The translations under genes were made by a program, and so were the position numbers. Positions 1-9,545 of a DNA stretch of 24,623 nt are shown in pieces. A model generated the notes under the pieces. The model did no database searches, was not told the DNA's origin, and saw nothing but the letters and a program-made list of their open reading frames with translations. This stretch comes from Hymenopellis radicata (lineage: Eukaryota > Basidiomycota > Agaricomycetes > Agaricales > Physalacriaceae): assembly GCA_015501595.1 (NCBI GenBank), contig JADNRX010000737.1, positions 1-24,623 of the forward strand, written 5' to 3'. The first letter of the stretch is position 1; every line of letters begins with the position of its first letter.

Positions 1-2220
1 GTTTTCCCTTAGGAATTGAGTACTTGCCGTCAGCAGCTCACATGCAAAGTAGCAAATGAGATTAGAACCTCGCTCTTCTTCAAAGAGACTTACGAGGACG
101 ACTGTAATATCTGGCCACAGCCACTCCTGATCCTCGATGTGATACACCATTAATTCCACCCTCAAAGAATTGACAGACAAATTTACAGACCTACGCGACC
201 AGCGTCCACACTTAGATGCGTTGGCGGATCAGCAGAAGCCTCCGGAGCCCCACAAACTCGCCCAATCAAGACTTCGCGAGATTGCCTTTCACGGCAACTA
301 ACGTGAATCGTCGGCCTGAGGCACCATCATCACGCCGCGTTATTGCAGAGGTTTTGTGTGACAGACGGGAACGCAGCCATTACTCCGGACGATACAGTGC
401 AATTGAGAAACATCGTTAGGACGCCAAAAGATCTGCGAGGAAATTCTCAGTTTCACGCCGTAGCATAAAACTCATACTATGCCCCAAGAACGGCGCTTCT
501 CGTGTTCTCCGTTGACTGGGAAAATTCGGTGTTGCAGACAGACCAAGTCGCCGTTCCTTACGATAGAAAGATGTGCCTTCAGAGGAACAGGTCAGACAAA
601 CACAGCTAATATCTGACGACTTACGTGTATAGGGAAAAATATGACGGAGCTTCCACGGACAGTCGCTCATCTGCACCTTCCGAATATTGTACGCGAAGTG
701 CTCCACATACCAGTGAGACCCTTATTCCATCGATGGGCCCTTTCACTTCCAGGCCTTGGCCGCTGCGATTTTTCACATGGGTTAGATTATGCGCCACAAA
801 TTGGACCCACATCCCCTCTCCTGGATGAGCCTCGACGGTAGGGACGCAGAGCTGTGATGTTCGTATTGCATTCAAGGAAATATCAGTCCTTTAGGCGCAA
901 GACGACACAAAGCATACCGCAAAATATGATTGTCTTCTCGACGCATGCGAGTATCACTTGGACATAGGATTTGTCTGGGGTACGGATCGCGATCTGCTGC
1001 AGAGCTTTGGCTGTGACGCTGATGTTTCGAACCGAACAAGGGAGCGACCTGTAGCTTCAATTGGGCCTGAATAGATAGACGTCAGTAATTCGTTGGAGAA
1101 GCCTTGGAATGTTCAGACTGTCTCTGAGCAAATCTGAGATGCCAACTACATAGTCGATTGTCCATGACCGGTGACCCTTTTAATAGCCGACGCGCCGCGA
1201 CGTCGGTTCCCGTTTCAGCCTGGCAGTGCCGTAAATAACATGGCGTAGTCTGGGAGGTCAAAGCGAAAACAACGGAGGAACACACAGGGCACACAAAAGA
1301 GGATGAATGGCTGCTTCCTTAGCAACGCTTCTTGTCGATTGTCCGCGTCAGGGATAGTAGATGTCACCGTCAACCCTCGGCGAAAGCATGGCTATGGCGG
1401 ATACAAGGCTCGTTGAGTCATTCAGTATAACGGTAAACAAGCAAAGCAGCATGTAACACTGAGAACGACGACCCACGAGCAGACAAAAGGAGTAATTGCC
1501 CATAGGGTAATCATGATTAAATGCGTCAAGATCACGCCAACAAGACCGCTTTCATACTGCAACAGAAAATCAACAGACACGACGCACATCGAGAACAAGA
1601 ATGAAACAGAGTTACGGCGCTGCACCCGGGTACAGAAGGGCGGTAGTGCCTGTACAAAGAACGAGACCCATATCAAAAATATGTGCAGCGTACTAGATGC
1701 CGTTGGAGATGACATGAAGATTGGAAACACGGGCACAAGTATCGAGCAGTTCGAGTGACAAGGAATCACATCTTCTGCAGCATCATAGATTCTGATAGAA
1801 TACTTGTGGTAAGACTTCAAAAAAATCAGAGTAGCAAGAAGAGACCTTATAAAGGAAGCGACGATGTCCGACGGTTTTCGGAAGCAGACCTAGTACAGTC
1901 CTGGCATTCCTTTCAGCGCGACCTGATGAAAAGCGGGTCCACTACGTACCTGTCCTGGTAGCAGATCCTTTCGCGGTCCAGAAGTCGACCTGATTGATGG
2001 TCTAAAACTTTCACCATATACAAAAACTGGCCGTTCAGAAGTGCTCTGTGCAATAAGATGCCAAGTAAATCGCATTCCTGTAGTGGTAGTGCGCGTTTCA
2101 ATCCTTGGAGTCCGAGAGGTCATCGTTGTCGTGGAAAAGGAGAGAGAAAGTCACCTGACCGGCCCGACAGGCTTCTAAGTTGAACCACTTGCCCGCCCAG
2201 CAGCGAACAGTCTACGTGTC
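1..2220. other. Gene-poor stretch, no supported gene
   Basis: No family is recognisable here on either strand. Three open stretches were looked at. 143-301 (+) reads as a polar, charged segment (…ELTDKFTDLRDQRPHLDALA…) closed by a TAA, like a C-terminal relic. 895-1074 (+) is a 59-codon open stretch containing YDCLLDACEYHLDIGF. 1422-1820 (-) is a hydrophobic open frame whose first ATG gives about 96 residues with roughly three membrane-like segments. None has a convincing start, splice pattern or homologue. They may be decayed gene pieces or chance frames. Confidence 0.4.
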
Positions 2221-3333
2221 ATGGACGCGTTGCAACTTTCATCTCTTCCGGATATTCCAAGTGATATTGCACGTTTACTGCTCGAAGCAGCAGCCTGGGA
2301 GGATCGTCCAACTGCGTATAATCTCGTTCTCGTCTCCAAGGTTGTCCGTCAATGGTGAGTTGTAGCTGATGATATTCACGCGTCCTGACAGGTCTAATTT
2401 AGGATTGATCCCATATTACACTACTCTGTGGCGCTTTGCATGAGCAAAGAACTCATAGCCTTCCATAAATCGATAATCTCTCGCAATGACAACGCGTTCT
2501 TCTCTCGTGCTGTGAAGGTGCTTTGCATCGGAGACCGCAGCACTGGAGGCCTCCCTCCACCTGGTCCGGACTACCCTAATCCCAAAGTTTGGACCTGGGT
2601 GAAAGCCGTGTTGAATGCGTGTAGGGGCGTAGACCGCCTGGCTGTCTGGCTCATAGGCCGTGACTTGGAGTTGGACCAATTCACAGGAAAGAGTGGCCCT
2701 CTCCATCCGACCCACATGTCTCTACTCGATCTCACAGCACACGGCTGGATCGCCAGACAGGACTGCATAAACATCCTACCCGGATCTTTAACGCATCTGA
2801 ATTTGGACTGCGAAGGGAACGAGGATATAGAGGATATCCCGTGGAAAGACATCTTTGCGCGATGTCCCAATCTTGCGCACATTCTTCTTTCTGGTCGCGC
2901 AATACATGACAACTTCAACGACGGGGAGCTGTTTTCCCACGTTGTGGATCCTATCGTTTCAGAACTGCCAGACACCATAGCGACGTTCAGTATGGTTGTA
3001 GCACCTGATACGATTTCAGACCGTGGTGTCCATATCTTTGAGGATCAGTTGAACACCGTGGCTAAGGCGTCGGATCGATTTGTGGTCGTCTGTCATGACA
3101 TTAGCTATCGCGGACAAATCCAGGGCCTCCTTGCCTTCGAGAAGGACCACACTTTTGACTCGGAATGGGGGAATTGGCGGGATATGGATACTTGGGAGCT
3201 TGCAGAGAAGTGTGTAGCAAATCGCAAAAGAAAACGCCACGACGAGCGCAGTGCAGGTACATCTTCTCTGTCCGCTCAGTTCCTTTGCATTTTCTGAATT
3301 ATGACAGGATTGAAACCAAGCAGTCTGACTTGA
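2221..3333 (+). CDS. F-box-like protein A1 (3 exons)
   Basis: Model: exons 2221-2354, 2403-3256 and 3308-3333, giving 337 residues. Intron 1 (48 nt) starts GTGAGT and ends TTTAG. Intron 2 (51 nt) starts GTACAT and ends GACAG. The N-terminus (about residues 8-55) has the pattern of a divergent fungal F-box: LPDIPSDIARLLLEAAAWED, then NLVLVSKVVRQW running across intron 1, then DPILHYSVAL. The rest alternates short strands and helices (for example GSLTHLNLDCEGN and CPNLAHILLSG), as in fungal leucine-rich-like substrate receptors. The family role is recruitment of a target to an SCF ubiquitin ligase through Skp1; the substrate is unknown. The start was chosen because A2 aligns from its own ATG with intron 1 at the same codon. 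Intron 2 is in phase 1 here but phase 0 in A2, so the two C-termini differ; reading through intron 2 would stop at 3297. I see no frame damage. Confidence 0.83.
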
Positions 3334-3640
3334 AAAATGAGCCGATCAACGCGCTGATAGGTTTGATAGTATCGCATTGAATTTTCATAGGCGCGTCAGA
3401 TCGTAGACTGCACTAGGTGCGAACGAGAAAGTTGCGGATTATGTGTGGGATGGTGTGAGCTCAAGGCAGTCCTTCTACTGATGTGTTGGGAATGCAGGCG
3501 CGGTTCGCCCCACCACACGATATGATACTACTGTAAATCTGTAATCAGTAGACTTATACGATATGGTCGAGCTCAATGCTATTTACTAAGATACTACAGA
3601 GTATTCGGAAGGGGTATGTACGCGTGAACTCGCGCTGCCA
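3334..3640. other. Intergenic between A1 and B1
   Basis: Nothing coding is recognisable. It presumably holds the A1 terminator and the start of the B1 promoter; no clear TATA box or polyadenylation signal stands out. Confidence 0.4.
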
Positions 3641-3750
3641 GTGCCGATCGTCAGGGTCGCACCAAACAGCCGAAGCAATTTCAGCCAGCCCTTCCAGCCG
3701 CTTTCCTCTCGACTCCCATCTCGTTTTTTTCCACCAGTGGCAGTGGGCAC

Positions 3751-3926
3751 GTATGTGATTCTTTCGTGTCTTAAACGTCTCAACTTTACCTTACCTCTGA
3801 CAGGCCTTTTAGAGTCCATTGCCGCCGTTTTGAGAGCCACCTCTCAGGTGAAAGAAAAATAAGGCGATGTAAGCAGACGTCTGTTACTCATCCCTAAATG
3901 TCTATGCTCATTCCTTTATTCTGCAG
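3751..3926 (+). other. B1 5' leader with two introns
   Basis: Two GT..AG introns can be placed in the untranslated leader of B1: 3751-3803 (GTATGT…CTGACAG, 53 nt) and 3869-3926 (GTAAGC…CTGCAG, 58 nt). The second ends six bases before the ATG at 3933. The B2 leader has the same two-intron layout, and the short leader exon between the introns is alignable (GCCGCCGTTTTGAGAGCC against CGCCGTTTTGGCTTCC). That shared arrangement supports both introns and both start codons. Confidence 0.6.
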
Positions 3927-3932
3927 ACAACC

Positions 3933-5269
3933 ATGCATCCAAAACTTCCTCAAGAAATTCTTATTTTTATCATCGATGATGTTGCCCAAGTCAGCTATAA
4001 CCATCATGAAACCCTCCCTCCTCTCATGGCGCTCCTCCGAGCTTCGAGTCGCTTCAGCCGCTGTCGTCAGCACATATATCGCCGGATATACCTATCTCTC
4101 GAGAGCCCTCTGCTCAACACTACGGAAAAGACGCTGGACAAAAGGTCTTTGCGCTTCTTGGAACTCCTTCGAGACGTGCCAGAAATTAGGGACTTCGTCA
4201 AGGAGGTTCATATATCTCCAAGGTTCATGCAGAGTTCCACCATGTTCGTTATAACGGAGACTCCAGCGTGGCGCTTGCTCGCAGAGATCAACGGGTACCT
4301 GCCAAATGTGGAGTCGGTCGACTTGAGCTTTCATCTCTACTATCCAGAAATGGACGAGCCGATGATGCTTGACGAAGAACTGGCCGAGGCACTCCCCATG
4401 ATCCTGCCTTCCTGCCCATTCCGGAAGTTGACCATCGAGAATGTGTCGATCCAGCCTACATACCTCATGGCGTTCCTGGCACACTTTCCGCAGATCACCT
4501 CGCTCGACATAAGTGAAGCGACTCTGTGCGTTTCGGCGGGACCAGAACCACAGCATACCATGATTAAAGACACACATCCCAAGATCAACGAGCTGATCTT
4601 GTCGGAAGCCAACTTTGTCTTTCAGATATGCTGGCAGAATAATGCTTTCCGCACGGTGATTGCTCCATCGACTGTCCGCCGCCTTGTTCTGCCATTTCTA
4701 GATACAACTGGATTGGAAACTTTGGCGTTATGGACCATGTTGGGACAGTTCATTCCCAGATTGACGTCTTTGAAGGAATTCTTCCTCGAGATTTCCCATA
4801 CGTGTGGTATGTCTTTGTGGTCACTCGCTGGGCTTTTCCTGACACACTGCTTAGATCCTGATCCTCGCGTACTTGTGCACGCGCCGTCACTATGCCTTGG
4901 GATCAGCGACGCCGCGAATCTCGCCTCCTGCTCACACGCCTTGGCCAGGGCCGCCACCAATCTTCCCGACTCGGACATCAAGCTCCAGCGGTTAGCCATT
5001 GTCGTCGACCGAGACCCTCGGGGCGCACTTTGGAATGCTGACGTCTGGCGGGGATTGGCTTCTGCCTTGCTCAGCCGCATTTGTCTGGCCTCAAGACGGT
5101 TTGCATTACTTTTAATGAACCCGAGTCCTTGGAGGATCGCGAACGAGAGGGAGCCCTCCCCTTCGAAGAAGTCTCTTCCTGCTTCAAGGATTGTCGGGCG
5201 AAGGTCACTGTTCGAAAAATGACCCCGGCACCTGGAGGGTTGTATTCATACTTTCATACAATGTTCTAG
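3933..5269 (+). CDS. F-box-like protein B1, frame break near 5070
   Basis: An ATG at 3933 opens a frame with an F-box-like N-terminus: LPQEILIFIIDDVA at residues 5-18, then LMALLRASSRFSRCRQHIYR ending near residue 50. Leucine-rich-like segments follow (LPNVESVDLSFHLYY, FPQITSLDISEATL, LKEFFLEISHTCGM). Paralogue B2 aligns throughout. Near 5067-5073 the homologous reading moves by one base: B2 has SALHQPRFAALETVCITF, and the matching B1 residues (SGLKTVCITF) lie in the next frame, which ends LYSYFHTMF and a TAG at 5267-5269. One base is therefore missing relative to an ancestral length of about 445 residues. As written, the first frame continues into an unrelated tail and stops at 5222. There is no room for an intron, so this is a recent disabling deletion or a sequencing error. 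Expected role: SCF substrate receptor. Confidence 0.7.
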
Positions 5270-5420
5270 TTATACTGCATGGGTGTCAATGTTATCTGCA
5301 CTGCGCGCGCTTCATTTCGCTGCTCGAGAACGATTGTTCGTTCATCAGTGGGAGGCAAAAGGTGGGGCGAAAAGAAGGAGCTGTAATCGAGGTCGCTCGA
5401 GAATCCACGTTGAACTATCA

Positions 5421-5525
5421 TCCACACACTACGGCCATAGCCATGATCGATGTGACGTGGGAGATTTAGAGAGAGGAATCAGGATAAGCAAGATACGTAG
5501 GGACTTGGAAACATGGTGTTGACTC
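5421..5525. repeat. Dispersed repeat, copy 1 (promoter-like relic)
   Basis: Twenty-four bases at 5423-5446 (CACACACTACGGCCATAGCC plus four more) recur exactly at 8085-8108. The match continues with substitutions through GTGACGTGG (to 5460 and 8122) and more loosely through ATACGTA…AGGGAC(T/C)TGG. The second copy lies just upstream of gene A2. This copy sits between B1 and B2, where no A-type gene survives. It may mark the former promoter of a deleted A paralogue. Confidence 0.7.
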
Positions 5526-5609
5526 GAGTACCGGTGGGAGGCAGGCACAATTATCGGGCCGGTACAAGCCGCTTCAGCCTTCTCTCTTCTTGACAATCGT
5601 CATCTGCCA

Positions 5610-5780
5610 GTGCGTACTGTTAGTACTGGATAGACTGTAGCTCGAAACTGAACTTTTTGCTCTGACACAGCCTTCTGCGACGGTATCTCTACGCCGTTTT
5701 GGCTTCCATCGCGCGCGAAATATAATCGACGTATGTGGAGTAAAATGCGCAGTACATACTTGGATTAATTCCCGAAACAG
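5610..5780 (+). other. B2 5' leader with two introns
   Basis: Leader introns homologous in position to those of B1: about 5610-5670 (GTGCGT…GACACAG; the donor could instead be at 5614) and 5731-5780 (GTATGT…GAAACAG). The second ends 15 bases before the ATG at 5796. No coding sequence is visible in the leader exons. Confidence 0.55.
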
Positions 5781-5795
5781 AACTCTCGTTATCTT

Positions 5796-7101
5796 ATGTC
5801 TCCAGCTCTTCCCAAGAGCTCATTGACCATATCGTCGACGTCGTTCATGCAGAAGTCAGTTTCCGAACCCGAGACCGCACTGGGCTGACATTCTCGCCCT
5901 TCTCCGGGCAGCACGATGTTTTGGTGCTCGCTGCCGCCAACATCTATATGGTACGGTGTGCATCGACCTCGAAATAACGCCACCCAGAGACATAGACAAG
6001 ACTCTGGACGTGGCCTCTCTCCGTTTCCTGGAACTTGTCCGTCACACGCCACGCCTCGCCGACTTGGTCAAACACGTCTACTATGGCCTGTACTTCGAGC
6101 TTAGTGATGTCTCCCACATCTCGTCGACCACAGCATGGCACATGCTTCGGGAACTCGCTCCGTATCTGACGCGTTTGGAATTGGTCGCACTGCACTGTTA
6201 TGATTCCCGGGAAAGTACAGAAGGCATTTGCATGTCTCTTGATTCCCAGATAGTCAAGGCGATTGGCCAAATCATCCCCTCATCCCCATTCCCCAAACTA
6301 AGCCTCGAAAGCATGAAGCTTCTCCCCATCCATCTTGTGGACCTGCTGACGTATTGCCCGCACGTAATCTCTCTCGAAATAAACGAAGTATCCCTCGCGT
6401 ATGATGATATGGGAGATAATAATGCCGTACGACCGGCCGTACCTTCAAAGATTGAAGAGCTAGTAGTCTCGGAGGCGGACTCTTTTTTGTTCGAGATGGC
6501 AAGACACGACGCGTGTCGTACCTTGGTCGCTTCCACTCGACGTCTTGTTTTTGCAGGGTTTGCGTCTTGGTCAAGGTCGGAAGATTTGGGGGCTCCATTG
6601 GGAGAATTTATTCCTCGGTTAAGGGCTTTGGAGAAAGTCTTCTTTCACCTTTGGAATGAGGACATTGGTACATTGTTTACTACCCGCCCTTTTTACTCTA
6701 TCACTCACGGTTATCCTATCTCAGACTTCGATGTTCGTGCATTTTTGCATGCACCTTCTTTATGTCTTGAGATGTATGACAGCACCAAATTGCTGGCTCT
6801 GTCGAGCACATTGATGCAAAGTCCCAGTTATCCCAGCAAGCTTCGACGCATGGCTATTATAGTTCATACGTTTCGTGGGGACTCTATTGTTGGATGGCGG
6901 GAACTAGCGTCTGCTCTACATCAACCACGCTTCGCGGCGCTCGAGACAGTCTGCATTACGTTCTCTAGAAGAGGTTCGGGCGAAACACCATACACACTAG
7001 AAGACGTCTCGCGATGTTTTGCAGAATTCAAAGCGAAGGTGAATGTTAGAGAACTTGCGCTGCAGCCGGCAGTGTATTCATACTTCGATACTTTATTTTA
7101 G
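5796..7101 (+). pseudogene. F-box-like protein B2, two N-terminal frame breaks
   Basis: Tandem paralogue of B1. The ATG at 5796 begins MSPALP, matching B1 MHPKLP. The next homologous residues, QELIDHIVDVVHAEVS, lie one frame away: CTTCCC-AAGAG here against CTTCCTCAAGAA in B1, as if one C were lost from a CCCC run near 5811-5814. A second one-base gap between about 5860 and 5885 moves the frame again. From 5881 the sequence is open to the TAG at 7099-7101 (…ADILALLRAARCFGARCRQH…, then SLRFLELVRHTPRLADLVKH), ending VYSYFDTLF like B1. Repaired length would be about 435 residues. As it stands, the ATG frame stops after 30 codons. A product starting at a later Met would lack the F-box, so I call it a pseudogene unless the two gaps are sequencing errors. 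Confidence 0.72.
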
Positions 7102-7291
7102 TCATACATTCTAGCATCGTATAACATTCCAAAATGAACGAACGGGACCCAAGATAAATACGATCTGATGCCCCGCTTTTCCCTCAACTGTGCTACAACG
7201 CGGTGCAACGCATAAGCTGCCTCTCGGTAATTTGGCCGTCGAGCAGGATCGCAAGTACCTATAAACGTCGTTGGAGTATTCGTGGAAGCCA

Positions 7292-7680
7292 CGTCTCGCG
7301 CTCCGCCAGCGACTCCGAGGACGACGAGGGCTTGGTCGAGGGCGACCTTTCTGGCTCGTATCGGATAATGAACACGGTACTTTGAGTACAGCGCGCCACC
7401 ACCTCTCTACGGTAAGCGCCCACTTAGCCCGCAAGCGGCGCTGTGTGCCAACCGTTCTATCCTCCAGACCAAATACACAGTGGCGACATAAACTTGGACG
7501 CGGAATGCCAGCAAGATGTCATCTGGTCAAAGGACAAGCAAATAAGGTCTATTAATTCGGTTCTGAGGAATTTCTATATACCCCGAGTCATTGAGAGAAC
7601 TGGAACGAGATGGAGGAAAGAAATAAAGACGCCTGGGATCAACTCTTGCTTGGTTCGCCTCTTCAGCGGACAAACGGCAA
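7292..7680 (+). pseudogene. DUF262 (ParB/GmrSD-N-like) relic
   Basis: Residues read from 7467 on (YDQIHSGDINLDAECQQDVI, then WSKDKQIRSINSVLRNFYIP) match the signature of the fungal DUF262 family, in which the usual form is Y-x-Q-I-x-x-G-D-I-x-L-x-P-E-Y-Q-R-x-V-V-W followed by a FYIPP motif. An upstream acidic stretch (SDSEDDEGLVEGDLSGSYRI, 7307-7366) and RATT fit the family's N-terminus. A plausible 57-nt intron (7411-7467, GTAAGC…CTCCAG) separates the two parts. The copy is dead: there is an in-frame TGA after NTVL (7383-7385), a frame change before LYDQ, and the expected DGKQRLTS motif cannot be found intact downstream. The role in fungi is unknown; bacterial relatives are nucleases or ParB-like NTPases. 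Confidence 0.68.
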
Positions 7681-7947
7681 GGTCAGCGATACTTCGAAAG
7701 CCCCAACGCCATATGATCGGTTCCGAGAGCCGCCACGGCCGCAAACGACGTCCCGGACTCCTGGGGACCAGGAGGTCTGTCCGGACCATGCGTGGGCGCC
7801 TCGCTGCATTTGCGCGGAGGATCGATTTGGTTATTGCCACCCGTGTCACTGGTACGGCCCGTAAGGGAGACCTTGATATAATCTGTGGACGTGTCAAGTC
7901 AGAATAATTCAAAGATGAATGTCGAGGACACAATGTGACCACAAACC

Positions 7948-8076
7948 TGCGATCTGACCGCCGTACTCAAGAGGATTTCCATCGACGAGGAGATCGCCGA
8001 GTACATATCCTCTGCCCTCGGGCACTTCCATGACAGCACGCATATACTACCCGGCCAAAGACTTAGTGAAAAGTAA
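7948..8076 (+). pseudogene. Orphan exon-like fragment
   Basis: An open stretch of 42 codons (CDLTAVLKRISIDEEIAEYI, then SSALGHFHDS…) ends in TAA. The end overlaps a strong donor, AA|GTAAGTAT at 8072-8079, so it looks like an internal exon cut off from its gene. The DEEIAEYISS pattern faintly recalls the N-terminal region of ABC-F/EF3-type ATPases, but this is only an impression and no ATPase motif is nearby. It lies between the DUF262 relic and the A2 promoter. Confidence 0.35.
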
Positions 8077-8082
8077 GTATCA

Positions 8083-8215
8083 TGCACACACTACGGCCAT
8101 AGCCATGACCGACGTGACGTGGCAGATGCAGAGATAGGACAAACAAAATACGTACTAGTAGGGACCTGGTAGGGACTTGCAAGAGGTAGCAGGAGACTTG
8201 AATGGTGGTACCGGA
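8083..8215. repeat. Dispersed repeat, copy 2, upstream of A2
   Basis: Partner of the repeat at 5421-5525, with an identical 24-base core at 8085-8108 and looser similarity beyond. It lies 40-170 bases before the A2 start codon, so it probably includes A2 promoter or leader sequence. It also contains a short tandem duplication, GTAGGGACCTG/GTAGGGACTTG, near 8158-8180. Confidence 0.65.
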
Positions 8216-8251
8216 AGATGCCGAAATCTCCACTTCAGTGCCATCAATGTC

Positions 8252-9325
8252 ATGGAGACGCTGCAACTTTTGCCGTTTCCGGATATGCCCACCGATATTG
8301 AGCGGTTACTGCTCGAAACGGCTGCTTGGGAGGATGATAGTAGTGCGTATAGTCTGGTTCTCGTCTCCAAACTTGTCCGACAATGGTGAGTTGCGCTTGA
8401 GTGACTTGCTCTTACTCCTAACTCCGCGTTGTAGGATTGACCCCATCCTGTATCACTCCGTCGCTCTTTGTACGAGCACACAGCTCTCATTGTTCCATTA
8501 CTCGATGATTTTACGCGACGACCCCGCGTTCTTCTCACGCGCCGTCAAAGTCCTTTGCATTGGGAATCAAAACAGTCGACGTCATGCAATCGCCGACATT
8601 TGGCCATGGGCGCAAGATGTATTGGAAGTGTGTACTGGTGTGGAGCGTCTGGCTGTCTGGCTCATAGGTCGTACGCTGGAGTTGCGTACTTTTACTGGCA
8701 ACCTTGGCCGCCTTCGTCCGACTCACATGTCGCTAATTGATATGACGAACCACGGCTGGCACGGTGGACCGGACTGTGTCCAAGTCCTCCCGAACTCTCT
8801 GACACACCTGAATTTGGACTGCGACAGCAACCAGGACATTGAAGATATTCCGTGGCAGGAAATCTTTGCGCGTTGTCCCAACCTTGCGCATATTAGCCTT
8901 TCTGGTTATGCAGTACGCAAAAGCTTCCATCACGAGGACCTTTTCGAGTCTCTGATCGTGACCCTTGTGTCGCAATTGCCAGCCACTGTCGCGACGTTCA
9001 CTATGGTCATCGCGTATTTCAATTCCCAGGAGACAGTTCGTATGCTCGAGAATCAATTAGCCACCATTTTCCTTGACATTAGTCCGCACAGACAGATTCG
9101 TGGCCTCCACGTCTTTGAGAAGGAGCACTCCTTTGACTCTGAATGGGGGAGTTGGAGAGGCGAGGATACTTGGGATCTTGCACAGAAGTGCGTCGCTACC
9201 CGGAAAATAAAACATGATAATAAGCGCATACAGGTGCTCTTCTTATCTCGATGTGTTGACTTACTAACGTGATATAGGAACTGACTGAACTTTTCTTTGA
9301 AGATGCGCGCAGCGTCTTGGGCTGA
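8252..9325 (+). CDS. F-box-like protein A2 (3 exons)
   Basis: Model: exons 8252-8385, 8435-9233 and 9278-9325, giving 326 residues with all phases consistent. Intron 1 (49 nt) is GTGAGT…TTGTAG with a CCTAAC branch site. Intron 2 (44 nt) is GTGCTC…ATATAG with TTACTAAC. The start METLQLLPFPDMPTDIERLL aligns with A1, including intron 1 at the same Trp codon (VSKLVRQ|W). A different ATG at 8202 opens the frame of exon 2 but not that of exon 1, and is rejected. After the F-box-like helices come leucine-rich-like segments (SLTHLNLDCDSNQDIEDIPW, CPNLAHISLSGYAV) and the shared ending EHSFDSEWGSWRGEDTWDLA. The C-terminus is ELTELFFEDARSVLG. Likely an SCF substrate receptor of unknown target. It is the cleanest member of the cluster. 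Confidence 0.86.
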
Positions 9326-9545
9326 TTTTGAGTCGATATGCGAGTATTTCTCTTTATGAGACATGTCTGCATCACTTAACAGCCTCCAGATTTACGAGGC
9401 CACCCTTTAGCAGATTTACTTCCTCGGAGTCGGAGACAGCGACAAGTTCCACGGAGGCTTCTGTCTCTAAAATGATCAGTGACCCCTGTTGGAAAGTCTT
9501 GTATGCTGGAAGGGGTCAATTTGCATCTCAATTCTGAACCACATC

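Noticed and set aside
1422..1820. Membrane protein gene on the minus strand
   Set aside because: The frame is hydrophobic, but its first codon is TTG, it lacks a recognised family, and the opposite strand is equally open. It is kept only as a note in the gene-poor region.
3257..3297. A1 reading through to the stop at 3297
   Set aside because: The 3257-3307 stretch has good intron ends and lies where A2 has a clear intron with a CTAAC branch site, so splicing is preferred.
8202..8251. Earlier ATG for A2 at 8202
   Set aside because: It is in the frame of exon 2 but reads through intron 1. The aligned start at 8252 with splicing matches A1 residue by residue.
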